Positions 30,149 through 38,466 of a stretch of DNA of 64,000 nucleotides are shown here, piece after piece. Source of the DNA: Blautia sp. Marseille-P3201T (lineage in GTDB: Bacteria > Bacillota > Clostridia > Lachnospirales > Lachnospiraceae); the NCBI RefSeq assembly GCF_900120295.1, contig NZ_LT635468.1, positions 357,242 through 421,241 of the forward strand, read 5' to 3'. A model generated the notes under the pieces. That model ran no database searches and had not been told where the DNA came from. It was given only the letters and a program-made list of their open reading frames with translations. Numbering within the stretch: the first letter of the stretch is position 1; each line of letters starts with the position of its first letter. The position numbers and the translations under genes are program-made.

Positions 30149-30909
30149 GTTCATCCCATGACATTACATTAACACCTCAGGAGCAGGCTCTGATCATGCG
30201 TCTGAAGAGTTTCCGTGTTCCAGAAATGGCACATATCCTGGAAGAACAGTTGAAAGATCCCAATGCAGATCTGAACACTTTTATGGAACGCATGACAGCA
30301 ATGGTTGATGCAGAGTGGCAGGCGCGAGCAGATAAACGTTTTAATCGTCTGATGAAAGAAGCGCATCTGCGATACCCAGCGGCGGATCTTGACGAAACTA
30401 TTTACCGTCCAGAACGTCAGCTTGATACCCAGACAATAGAGCGACTGAGTACCTGCCATTGGATAGAGGAAGGAAAGAATCTCATTGTAACAGGATCTTC
30501 CGCCAGTGGAAAAACTTATCTAATCAATGCTTTTTGTGTAACTGCAATGAAGCAGTCTAAGAGTGTAAAGTATATAAAAGCGAACACTCTTATGAGCGAA
30601 ATGGAACAGACACGTATCAAATCCACAAATCTGGATTACCTGAATAAGCTGACCAAGCTGGATCTTCTTGTAATCGATGATTTTGGCCTTATGGATCTCG
30701 ATCTTGATAAATGCCGGGATCTTTTTGAAGTCCTTGACACCAGGGATGGAAGAAAATCAACTGTAGTCATCTCACAGTTTCCAGTCAGTACATGGTTTGA
30801 TATGTTTGCTGATAATACCTACGCTGATGCGTGCCTTACACGAATCACAGATAAACATCATACATATCGTCTGGAAATGAACGGTATAAATATGCGTGAA
30901 ACAGAATGA
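30145..30909 (+). CDS. istB: IS21 helper ATPase IstB
   Basis: A 254-residue AAA+ ATPase of the DnaC-like IstB family. Walker A is GSSASGKT, Walker B LLVIDDFGLMD, and the sensor region VVISQFP. IstB loads onto target DNA and activates IstA. It is translationally coupled to istA, has normal length, and no defects. Confidence 0.93.
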   Translation: MSSSHDITLTPQEQALIMRLKSFRVPEMAHILEEQLKDPNADLNTFMERMTAMVDAEWQARADKRFNRLMKEAHLRYPAADLDETIYRPERQLDTQTIERLSTCHWIEEGKNLIVTGSSASGKTYLINAFCVTAMKQSKSVKYIKANTLMSEMEQTRIKSTNLDYLNKLTKLDLLVIDDFGLMDLDLDKCRDLFEVLDTRDGRKSTVVISQFPVSTWFDMFADNTYADACLTRITDKHHTYRLEMNGINMRETE

Positions 30910-30996
30910 TATCATCTAGCGGTACTTCGTACCGTAAAAAATGGAATAGCAGTTCCGCAGTAGCGGAACTGGCATTCCGTTTGAGCGTAATTTGCA

Positions 30997-31077
30997 TATT
31001 AATGGATACGCCATAAAAAGAATAAATCCTATTAGTGATGGTAAAATAAATGTAAAACCGATAATATTCTTTTTGAT
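30997..31077 (-). pseudogene. Middle piece of the split UgpA-type permease (first membrane helix)
   Basis: About 80 bases trapped between the IS21 and IS3 elements read, on the minus strand, as KKNIIGFTFILPSLIGFILF followed by MAYPLI, a typical first helix of a CUT1 permease. The left border joins the main piece in frame. The right border reaches the IS3 end. Confidence 0.85.
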
Positions 31078-31137
31078 ATGATACCTCTAAAGTAGACAGA
31101 TTAAATATAAAAATCTGTTGCTTTGGAGGTATTTTTC

Positions 31138-31818
31138 ATGCCAAAATCAAAACATTCACCTGAATTTAGAGCTAAAGTATCGCAGGAATATCTGGATGGT
31201 ATGGGTTCTGTTCAGTTCCTTGCTGATAAATACAGTATAGGGTATTCAACACTAAAAGGATGGATTAATGAATATCGAATTCATGGGATATCTGCATTCT
31301 GTCATCCAACGAATAGAAATAGAACTTATTCAAAGGAATTTAAACTCCAATGCGTAGAAGCAGTTCTAAATGGAGAAGGAACCGTTGATGATATCATCGC
31401 TAAATATGCAATATCTAGTCGTTCTGTTTTAAGAAGTTGGATTAAGGTGTATAATGCCAATAGAGAATTCAAGGATTATAATCCAAAACAGGAGGTCTAT
31501 ATGGCAGAGGCACGAAGAAAAACAACACTTGAGGAACGCAAAGAAATCGTTGACTATTGCATCAACCATAATCGTGACTATAAGAATACAGCTGCAAAAT
31601 TCGATGTTTCTTACAGTCAGGTCTATTATTGGGTAAAGAAATATGATGTTGATGGAGAAACCGGATTAACAGACAGACGCGGTCAACGTAAAACAGATGA
31701 TGAAGTAGATGAATTAGAACGTTTAAGACGTGAAAACTTACGACTAAAGCGTCAGTTGGAAGAAAAGGATATGGTTGTTGAATTGTTAAAAAAAGTGAAA
31801 GAATTCGAAAGGATGTGA
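31138..31818 (+). CDS. IS3-family OrfA (helix-turn-helix protein)
   Basis: A 226-residue protein with three helix-turn-helix units in series (about 10-45, 60-100, 130-165), each with a YSxxTLKGWI/SVLRSWI/QVYYWVKKY type recognition helix, and a C-terminal leucine zipper (LERLRRENLRLKRQLEEKDM). I chose ATG 31138 because of GGAGG 8 bases upstream. The stop (ATGTGA) overlaps the GTG start of orfB, so OrfB is made by coupling or by frameshifting to a fusion. Confidence 0.88.
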   Translation: MPKSKHSPEFRAKVSQEYLDGMGSVQFLADKYSIGYSTLKGWINEYRIHGISAFCHPTNRNRTYSKEFKLQCVEAVLNGEGTVDDIIAKYAISSRSVLRSWIKVYNANREFKDYNPKQEVYMAEARRKTTLEERKEIVDYCINHNRDYKNTAAKFDVSYSQVYYWVKKYDVDGETGLTDRRGQRKTDDEVDELERLRRENLRLKRQLEEKDMVVELLKKVKEFERM

Positions 31819-32780
31819 GACTGGGCAAGGTGCGTCATGAATCAAAATATCTTGCGATAAAATATTTTCATACAGAGAAAAACTGGAGTATTGAATGGAT
31901 GTGTAAACATTTGGAGATCGCAAGAGCTGCTTATTATAAATGGCTACACCGTGAAACACCTGAAGGTGAAATGGAAAATATCAAACTTGCAGAGCTCATT
32001 AAGGAGTATGATGAACGCTTTAACCATATCTTAGGATATCGGAGAATGACTTCCTGGATCAATCATTTTAATCAAACAAAGTACAGCAAAAATAGAGTTC
32101 ACAGGATTATGAAAAAACTGGAAATTCATTCCGTTATACGAAAAAAGAAGAAAAAATATAGGAATACCAATGCAGATGAAACAGCAGAAAATATACTACA
32201 AAGAGATTTTTACGCAACTGCCCCCAATCAAAAATGGGCTACTGATGTGACCGAATTTAAAGTGCCGGGGGAAAAAAAGAAGCTGTATTTAAGTGCCATT
32301 ATAGATCTGTATGACAGATTTCCTGTCTCATATATTGTCAGTGCCAGAAATGATAATAAATTAGTATTTAAAACCTTTGATAAGGCAATTGCGTTGAATC
32401 CCTGTGCAAAACCGATTTTTCATTCAGATCGCGGATTCCAGTATACCAGTCAAATGTTTAAAAAGAAACTTGAAAAACAAGAAATGAGGCAATCCATGTC
32501 ACGGGTTGGACATTGTATTGATAATGGACCAACAGAAGGTTTCTGGGGAATTATCAAAGCGGAAATGTATCAGATGTATGAAATAACAGATGAATCCTCA
32601 TTAAGATTTGCGATAAAGGATTATATAAGATTTTATAGTGAAGAACGTCCACAGGATAGGTATTGTTGTAAAACACCCTTAGAAGTACGTCAAGAGGCGC
32701 TGAAATCAGACATACCAGTAGAATATCCTATTCCAGAAAACAAACGAATTGAAAAATATAAAAAGAAATGGTGTGCATAA
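31815..32780 (+). CDS. IS3-family transposase OrfB
   Basis: A 321-residue DDE transposase: HTH_21-like N-terminal part (about 40-110), then an rve integrase core with Asp in KWATDVTEFK, Asp in HSDRGFQYTS and Glu in GPTEGFWGIIKAEMY. The start is GTG at 31815, overlapping the end of orfA. It is complete and without visible defects. Confidence 0.9.
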   Translation: MRLGKVRHESKYLAIKYFHTEKNWSIEWMCKHLEIARAAYYKWLHRETPEGEMENIKLAELIKEYDERFNHILGYRRMTSWINHFNQTKYSKNRVHRIMKKLEIHSVIRKKKKKYRNTNADETAENILQRDFYATAPNQKWATDVTEFKVPGEKKKLYLSAIIDLYDRFPVSYIVSARNDNKLVFKTFDKAIALNPCAKPIFHSDRGFQYTSQMFKKKLEKQEMRQSMSRVGHCIDNGPTEGFWGIIKAEMYQMYEITDESSLRFAIKDYIRFYSEERPQDRYCCKTPLEVRQEALKSDIPVEYPIPENKRIEKYKKKWCA

Positions 32781-32864
32781 AAAATACCTACACTCCAAAG
32801 TGAAATGTAGGTATTTTTGCCGCTTAACTTTAGATATTTCACCTGTCTACTTGACAAGGGGCAT

Positions 32865-32926
32865 ATCATTTTTCTTCTTCTTTTCTTCATTTGTGGCGTT
32901 AGTTCTCTTCTTTCTCCTTTCATCAT
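32865..32926 (-). pseudogene. 5' piece of the split UgpA-type permease
   Basis: From ATG 32926 (GAGAGGG just upstream) the minus strand reads MMKGERRELTPQMKKRRRKM and then enters the IS3 element. A basic N-terminus of this kind precedes helix 1 in CUT1 permeases, and helix 1 itself is at 30997-31077. The operon promoter, with site C, lies just upstream. Confidence 0.75.
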
Positions 32927-32980
32927 TACCCTCTCTTTTCTAAACCGTATTTACTTTCTTGTTTATATGTATGTTATCGC

Positions 32981-33002
32981 ATATCATACGTGTTATCAAT
33001 TG
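32981..33002 (-). promoter_or_regulatory. Candidate island operator, site C
   Basis: ATATCATACGTGTTATCAAT followed by TG matches site D at most positions. It is about 55 bases upstream of the split permease start and just downstream of the aldolase stop, so it belongs to the importer operon. Confidence 0.55.
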
Positions 33003-33016
33003 CCATTATTACCATG

Positions 33017-33676
33017 TTATATAGTCACTTTTTGTATATTTTTCACAAACTCTTTGGCTGTTTTGGTAATTATATCGTAATCACCACTGTAAATAGCTTT
33101 ACGATCAACTAAACTTCCACCTACTCCAACACCACAAACTCCTATCTTCATAAAATCTCCCACATTTGAAGCAGAAACTCCTCCAACCGCAAGAAATGGA
33201 ATATGATTTAATGGTGCAGATAAAGATTTAATATAGTTAATACCCAAATCCCCTGCTGGAAACAACTTTACAAAATCTGCCCCGCAATTATACGCATCTG
33301 CAGCTTCAGAAGGTGTTAATGCACCTGGGATAGAAACAATACCCAATTCGTTAGCTTTTTTAATTACATCAAAATTTACATTAGGTGAAATAAAATACTT
33401 TGCTCCAGCTTTATATGCTGCTTCACATTGCTCAATTGTCATAACAGTACCAGCTCCAGCACATATTTTATCTTCCATGTTTTCTGCAACCAGTTGAATT
33501 AATTCAGCATTCTTTGTAACACCCTTTGGATCCCTTTGATCAAAAGCAATTTCCATTAAATGAATTCCACCTTTATAAAGAGCTTCTGCTGTTGGCAAAA
33601 TATGTTCTGCATCAACCCCTCTTACAATTGCAATAATCTTTTCTTTTTGAATTAACTCAATTACTTCTTTTTTCAT
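33017..33676 (-). CDS. 2-keto-3-deoxy-6-phosphogalactonate/gluconate-type aldolase, intact copy
   Basis: A 219-residue class I aldolase of the KDPG/KHG family. The Schiff-base Lys137 lies in DFVKLFPAGD, with IVRGVD near residue 20 and the phosphate-binding AVGGVS near residue 160. AAGGAG precedes the ATG. It cleaves keto-deoxy-phosphosugar acids to pyruvate and D-glyceraldehyde 3-phosphate, which would be the last step of 3,6-anhydro-D-galactose breakdown. It is 32 bases downstream of the cycloisomerase in the same transcript. KDPG and KDPGal cannot be told apart by sequence alone; the pathway context favours KDPGal. Confidence 0.88.
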   Translation of the reverse strand: MKKEVIELIQKEKIIAIVRGVDAEHILPTAEALYKGGIHLMEIAFDQRDPKGVTKNAELIQLVAENMEDKICAGAGTVMTIEQCEAAYKAGAKYFISPNVNFDVIKKANELGIVSIPGALTPSEAADAYNCGADFVKLFPAGDLGINYIKSLSAPLNHIPFLAVGGVSASNVGDFMKIGVCGVGVGGSLVDRKAIYSGDYDIITKTAKEFVKNIQKVTI

Positions 33677-33708
33677 ACCAATACACTCCTTCTTTATCTT
33701 TTCCGAAT

Positions 33709-34857
33709 TTATTTGACAACCTTATATTTTTCTAAAATATCGCGATCTACTTCAATTCCAAGACCTGGGGCATCTGGAACATAAATATATCCGTTCTCAT
33801 ATCGAATCCCATCATTAATCAATTCCTTACGGAAAGGATGACTTGATCTATCAAATTCAAGGAATAATTCTGAAGGACAAAAACTCATTGGAGTATATGG
33901 TAAAGAAGATATAAACTGTAATGAAGCGGCAAGTGACACGCCTGATCCCCATGCATGTGGCATAATAGCAGTATTATATGCCTGTGCAATTGCAGCCATT
34001 TTTTTACATTCCGTTATACCACCTGCGGATGAAACATCTGGCTGATAAATATCTAAAGCTCCATTTTTTAACCAATTATTAATTTCTATTTTTCCGAAAA
34101 TTTCTTCTCCTGCTGCCATATAGGATGCAGTTAAATTTCTTAATGCCTTGTATCCTTCCATATCCTCTGGAGTTAATATTTCTTCATAAAAGTAAATGTT
34201 TTCTGGAACAAGTTCTAAAATTATTCTTCTTGCAACTGCTTGTGAATAGCATGCATTAAAATCAACCATCAAGCGAACATCAGGTCCGACTGCTTTACGT
34301 ATAGACCGAATATATTCAATATCCTTTTCTGGTGTAAAACCAACCTTTAGCTTCATTGCTGTAAAGCCTTCTTCTTTAAATTTAAGCGCATCTTCTACAG
34401 ATGTTTCTGGATATTTTTTCCCATCTAAACGATAAAAGCCAGTTGCATATGCAGCTAATTTTTCTCTGAATCGACCACCAATCAATCTGCTAATCGGTTG
34501 TTTTAGCTGTTTTCCATTTAAATCCCATAGAGCAATATCTATTCCACTTAAAGCATTCATTGCAATTCCCTGTTGTCCAAAAGGTCTTGCTTTATTGTAT
34601 AGTGTTTCCCATATTACCTCTACATCTAAACTATCTTTTCCTATTACCTCCTCTTTATAACAATTTTCTACAAAGCTAGAAGCTAAAAATGGACTTTGCT
34701 GTCCATGGCACATGCATTCACCAAAACCACTTGTTCCATCTTCTCCAATAACCTCTACAATTACAGAGCTTCTACGATATACATACCCCTGCGAAAAGTA
34801 AAATGGCTGTTCTAATGGTGCGCTAATGACATGTGTAATCAAATTTTTAATAATCAT
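33709..34857 (-). CDS. Enolase-superfamily (MR/MLE) enzyme, candidate 3,6-anhydro-D-galactonate cycloisomerase
   Basis: A 382-residue mandelate racemase/muconate lactonizing enzyme family member. The catalytic Lys pair is K169-x-K171 (MKLKVG), the metal ligands are Asp199 (MVDFN), Glu225 (YEE) and Glu251 (GEE), and a possible catalytic or substrate His301 lies in MPHAWGSG. Known pathways for 3,6-anhydrogalactose use an enzyme of this superfamily to convert anhydrogalactonate to 2-keto-3-deoxygalactonate. Galactonate or glucarate dehydratase activity is the main alternative, but the presence of an aldehyde dehydrogenase and GH127 in the same island favours the cycloisomerase. It heads its own transcript behind site D and is the only complete copy in the window. 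Confidence 0.82.
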   Translation of the reverse strand: MIIKNLITHVISAPLEQPFYFSQGYVYRRSSVIVEVIGEDGTSGFGECMCHGQQSPFLASSFVENCYKEEVIGKDSLDVEVIWETLYNKARPFGQQGIAMNALSGIDIALWDLNGKQLKQPISRLIGGRFREKLAAYATGFYRLDGKKYPETSVEDALKFKEEGFTAMKLKVGFTPEKDIEYIRSIRKAVGPDVRLMVDFNACYSQAVARRIILELVPENIYFYEEILTPEDMEGYKALRNLTASYMAAGEEIFGKIEINNWLKNGALDIYQPDVSSAGGITECKKMAAIAQAYNTAIMPHAWGSGVSLAASLQFISSLPYTPMSFCPSELFLEFDRSSHPFRKELINDGIRYENGYIYVPDAPGLGIEVDRDILEKYKVVK

Positions 34858-34936
34858 TTACACTACCTCTTTTCAATTAATTTTTTCTTTATAACATTTA
34901 TTCTTGATACATGTTATGAATATTTTTTATTTATAT

Positions 34937-34966
34937 GATATCATACATGTTACATGTTATCAATTG
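34937..34966 (-). promoter_or_regulatory. Candidate island operator, site D
   Basis: The plus strand reads GATATCATACATGTTACATG followed by TTATCAATTG, with a perfect 11-base inverted repeat CATGTTACATG at its centre and outer TGATA/TATCA arms. It lies about 80 bases upstream of the cycloisomerase start. This is the most symmetrical site and the best guide to the operator. Confidence 0.6.
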
Positions 34967-35016
34967 TCTTTTTTTATATATTAACGCACTCTTTTTTGTA
35001 ACAAATGCTATAACAT

Positions 35017-35053
35017 AAAAAAGATATGCTACATAAACTGCAACATATCTTTT
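35017..35053 (-). terminator. Terminator after GH127 copy 2
   Basis: AAAAGATATG and CATATCTTTT arms with a 15-base loop, followed by T residues on the minus strand. It ends the kinase-sulfatase-sulfatase-GH127 transcript. Confidence 0.75.
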
Positions 35054-35071
35054 CATAATTATATATTTTCA

Positions 35072-36937
35072 TTAAACCATAGGAAACCAAATACTCATAT
35101 CTGATTCTTCACGATTAGCCCACGCATAGTATGGAATCATTTTTATTGTTGTATCACTCTCTGCAAATTGATATTCGTAATATAACTGCTCTTGCTGTTT
35201 ACGATATTTTCCTGGAACTTCTAACAATACCACTCCATCAAGTAATTTTTCATCATATTTTTCTTTTACTTCGCCTGATGGATTTATATACAATTCATCC
35301 AACTTATATTCGTTGTCAATTCCCTCTGCGCAAAAAATTACAGGTCCCCTTTTTACTGCGAGCATTCCTCTATCTTGCTCGACATTTGGATTTGCTTGCA
35401 TAAACACAGCTTTCATTGGCAATTTTACGATAATACTATCACCTGTAGAAACAATGGTTTCATAATATCCCGGCTCAACACTTTCGCCATTTACACTTGG
35501 ATTTTTACACCATGCAGGAATACGAATCTTTACTTTCTGTTGCTGTGCCTTACAAATATCTAAAACTATTGTATCTTCCCAAGGATATTTTGTTGTCATT
35601 ACAATTTCAGTATCTTCTGTAACATAATTACATTTGGTAAATAAATTCACATAAATTGTATCTTCATTTTGTCCATATACCCATCTTCCGATTCCCGCCA
35701 TCGTTCGGAATAATTGTGGTGGGCAACACCAACAATCAAATGTATGCCATCTTCTAGAAGACTTATGCTTATATTGTATATTCAATTCTTTTTCATCATT
35801 AACTACAAATGGTATTTGTTTCTCTTTTCTATATGACAATGGATTCGAATAAAAATATCTTGTTAAGGATAGGTTAGATCCCGAAATTCCGGCATTATAC
35901 ATAATCTGTTCTGCCCAATCACCATACTGTGTATCTTCTGTTGTTTCAAGCATTCGCATTGCCCACATAGCTGCACCTATATTAGCACAGGATTCATTAT
36001 ATGCAATTTTATTTGGAAGTTCATATTCTGTACCATGAGCCTCATATGTACGGTCTCCATTTTCAGAAAAACCAATAAATGTTGGGCAAACCCCACCCGT
36101 AATATAAATTCGTTTTGATATTAAATCATTCCAAATTCGCTTATTTGCTTCTAATAAAGCTTTTTCACCTGTTTCAGAATAAACATCAATTGATCCGCTA
36201 TACAAATAGGTAGATGTAACTGCATGACCAACTGCCTTTGTTTCTTCTCTAAGTAATGTTCTTGTCTGGTTTTGATCTGTACCGTTCCCACTACTGCCTC
36301 TCATATTTACAAATATTTCAGCCAATTCAATATCCTTTGGATTTTCTGTCACACGATACAAATCATATAATCCCATTATCTGACTTGGATTAAATCCAAA
36401 ATTTGCAAGCTCCTTTGGATATGTATGGAATACGCCATATAGATAATCCGAAAATTTTCTCGCTGTTTTTATTAAATAATCCTGTCCCGTAATATCATAA
36501 TGAGCAGCAGCAAGTGTAAAGAAATGACCCGCATTATATAACTCATGATGCTCCATATCAGTCCATCGACCAATATCTGTAAGTGTTACCTGTGTATTTA
36601 AATATCCATCCTTCTCCTGATTTAAAGGAATTAATTTTGTATATTTTTCAACAATTTCCAGTACCTTAGGATCATTTGTATTCTGATATACATATAAACA
36701 GCCTTCTAAGAACTTATAGCAATCTCCATCCGACCAAAATGCTCCCTTCCACTGTCCTTCTCTTACGCCTGCCCCGATTTCAAAATTCAAAAGTCGCGCA
36801 GAATTTTCTTCATCTAATAAAGCCTCTAACATACTGTTTATTATTTCCATGTAGTTTTCTGTTCGATGACCCCAAAAACCATTTTGCAATCTACTATTAC
36901 GAAGGCTAGCAAAATCAAATTTTCTATAGTTTCTCAT
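35072..36937 (-). CDS. GH127 glycosidase, copy 2 (candidate 3,6-anhydro-D-galactosidase)
   Basis: A 621-residue GH127 enzyme collinear with the copy at 15547-17412 but clearly diverged, roughly two thirds identical by eye. It retains Glu315 and Cys317 (YNESCA) and Cys404-Cys405 (CWCCPPQ), the family's zinc and catalytic site. The ATG at 36937 has AAGGAG 7 bases upstream; a longer frame to 36976 does not. There is no signal peptide. It is the last gene of the transcript with kinase and sulfatases, and by context should remove terminal 3,6-anhydro-D-galactose from desulfated oligosaccharides. Arabinofuranosidase activity is the alternative. Confidence 0.82.
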   Translation of the reverse strand: MRNYRKFDFASLRNSRLQNGFWGHRTENYMEIINSMLEALLDEENSARLLNFEIGAGVREGQWKGAFWSDGDCYKFLEGCLYVYQNTNDPKVLEIVEKYTKLIPLNQEKDGYLNTQVTLTDIGRWTDMEHHELYNAGHFFTLAAAHYDITGQDYLIKTARKFSDYLYGVFHTYPKELANFGFNPSQIMGLYDLYRVTENPKDIELAEIFVNMRGSSGNGTDQNQTRTLLREETKAVGHAVTSTYLYSGSIDVYSETGEKALLEANKRIWNDLISKRIYITGGVCPTFIGFSENGDRTYEAHGTEYELPNKIAYNESCANIGAAMWAMRMLETTEDTQYGDWAEQIMYNAGISGSNLSLTRYFYSNPLSYRKEKQIPFVVNDEKELNIQYKHKSSRRWHTFDCWCCPPQLFRTMAGIGRWVYGQNEDTIYVNLFTKCNYVTEDTEIVMTTKYPWEDTIVLDICKAQQQKVKIRIPAWCKNPSVNGESVEPGYYETIVSTGDSIIVKLPMKAVFMQANPNVEQDRGMLAVKRGPVIFCAEGIDNEYKLDELYINPSGEVKEKYDEKLLDGVVLLEVPGKYRKQQEQLYYEYQFAESDTTIKMIPYYAWANREESDMSIWFPMV

Positions 36938-36972
36938 TTCATTCTCCTTATATTCCTTATGTGCTATTTTAT

Positions 36973-38445
36973 TCATTTACTATAATCTAATTTTAATTTT
37001 GGATATTCTGGTTTTCCAACCGTTCCTGCTTCTGGAAGCTTTTCTAGTATTTCTAGTAAATAATCATCTGTTTCTTCCATATGTTTAAATACTTTTTTTC
37101 TTAATTCCTCTTTAATCCCCTGATAATAAAAATCATCAGAAAGATTTTTCATTTCATATGGATCGTTTTGCAAATCGTATAATTCATCAATATCCTGTGG
37201 AATAAAACTATATTTATAACGTCCTTTTTTTATCATTCGAATTTCAAAACTATGACCATTATATTTATAATAGTTGCTGTAGATTTCCTGTTCTTCCGAT
37301 TCACTTATTTGTTTTTTACATATTTTATCTAAGCTTGTTCCATTCTCACAGGAAGTTCCTGCGAAATCAAAAAAAGTCTGTGCAATATCAAGTGTATTAC
37401 AATAAGTATCACATTTAGTTCCATTCTCGCAGTTATTCAAATCTTTGCAAAATAATAAAGGCGTACGAATAACATCTTCGTAGCAATACGCATGCTTATC
37501 AAATTTTCCATGATTTCCCAACATTTCTCCATGATCTGATGTAAAAATCACTCTTGTTGGTCTTCCCCCTGAACATTCCTTTGCTTTTTCTAATATCTGT
37601 CCTATAAAATAGTCCATCATCGTAATAGAACCATAATATGCACGAATTGTTTTTTTCCACTCTTTTTCATCAAAATATTCTGTATCAATACTTGGCCACC
37701 ATTTTCTCGTCTGATACCATGGTTTATTTAAGAAATTATCATTTATACTTTCTGGCAACGGAATATCTACATCGTCATACATACTATAAAATGGCTCTGG
37801 ATTAGAATTTGGAAAATGTGGACCTACTAATGAGGCTGTCAGACACCACGGCTCATTTTTATTTTTTTCAAGATAATCTAAAGCTTTTTGTATAACTTTA
37901 TATTCATATCTTTCTTCAATAGAATCTAATTTTTTATAAAATGGTAAATATTCATCATCTGAAACTTTTGATTTTCTTAAATCCTCATCTGCTTTTAATT
38001 GTCCTCTCTCTGTAACTGGTGGCTGTGGAATTCTTGTTTCATGTTTTACTCTGTCACTTTCAATCCTGCAAATATCAAACTCAACTCCCTTGTCTGTTGA
38101 CTGCCAATCTAACCCAAGATGCCACTTTCCAAAATATCCAACTCTTCTCCCAGTATCCTTCATTGCATCTAACCAAGTAAATGCTGAATTTGGAAGATAT
38201 TCCTGTCTTGAACCTCCCACATCACAATTATCTATAACACCACTTTGATGTGGATACAATCCCGTCATAATACTTCCTCTTGCTGGTGTACATAATGGAC
38301 AAACCGTATAGCTATTTGTAAAATCAACGCTATACTGTGCAAGGTTGTCCAAATTAGGAGTTTTCACTATCTTATTTCCATGGAATCCAACACAATCAGC
38401 TCTCCACTGATCTGTAAATATAAATAAAATATTGTCTTTTTGCAT
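36973..38445 (-). CDS. Type I sulfatase (S1 family), full-length counterpart of the truncated copy
   Basis: A 490-residue sulfatase with formylglycine signature C52-T-P-A-R56, metal ligands in FTDQW (Asp12, Gln13) and VIFTSDHGEMLGNHG, and no signal peptide. It lies 35 bases before GH127 and 21 bases after the 464-residue sulfatase. Its counterpart at 18625-19899 is truncated, so this is the only working member of its type. It probably removes sulfate from galactose or anhydrogalactose in imported oligosaccharides before GH127 and GH2 act. Confidence 0.9.
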   Translation of the reverse strand: MQKDNILFIFTDQWRADCVGFHGNKIVKTPNLDNLAQYSVDFTNSYTVCPLCTPARGSIMTGLYPHQSGVIDNCDVGGSRQEYLPNSAFTWLDAMKDTGRRVGYFGKWHLGLDWQSTDKGVEFDICRIESDRVKHETRIPQPPVTERGQLKADEDLRKSKVSDDEYLPFYKKLDSIEERYEYKVIQKALDYLEKNKNEPWCLTASLVGPHFPNSNPEPFYSMYDDVDIPLPESINDNFLNKPWYQTRKWWPSIDTEYFDEKEWKKTIRAYYGSITMMDYFIGQILEKAKECSGGRPTRVIFTSDHGEMLGNHGKFDKHAYCYEDVIRTPLLFCKDLNNCENGTKCDTYCNTLDIAQTFFDFAGTSCENGTSLDKICKKQISESEEQEIYSNYYKYNGHSFEIRMIKKGRYKYSFIPQDIDELYDLQNDPYEMKNLSDDFYYQGIKEELRKKVFKHMEETDDYLLEILEKLPEAGTVGKPEYPKLKLDYSK

Positions 38446-38466
38446 AATAATTCCATCCTTCCTCTT

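Larger units (their letters stand above)
28418..31004 (+). mobile_element. IS21-family element with 8-base target duplication
   Basis: The element spans 28426-30996 (2571 bases) and is flanked by the direct repeat TATTAATG (28418-28425 and 30997-31004). The ends are inverted: TGCAAATTCTGCTCGAACGG on the left against TGCAAATTACGCTCAAACGG on the right. Repeated CGGTACG boxes inside the left end are the multiple terminal repeats typical of IS21. It carries istA and istB. It interrupts the UgpA-type permease gene in helix 1. The perfect duplication indicates a simple insertion. Confidence 0.95.
31078..32864 (+). mobile_element. IS3-family element (IS150-like) in the same permease gene
   Basis: The ends read ATGATACCTCTAAAGTAGAC (left) and ATGCCCCTTGTCAAGTAGAC (right, reverse strand), imperfect inverted repeats sharing AAGTAGACAG. 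Exact ends and the target duplication are uncertain: AT, or ATAT if the element is slightly shorter. It carries orfA and orfB. It lies 81 bases from the IS21 element, in the 5' part of the same permease gene. Confidence 0.85.
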
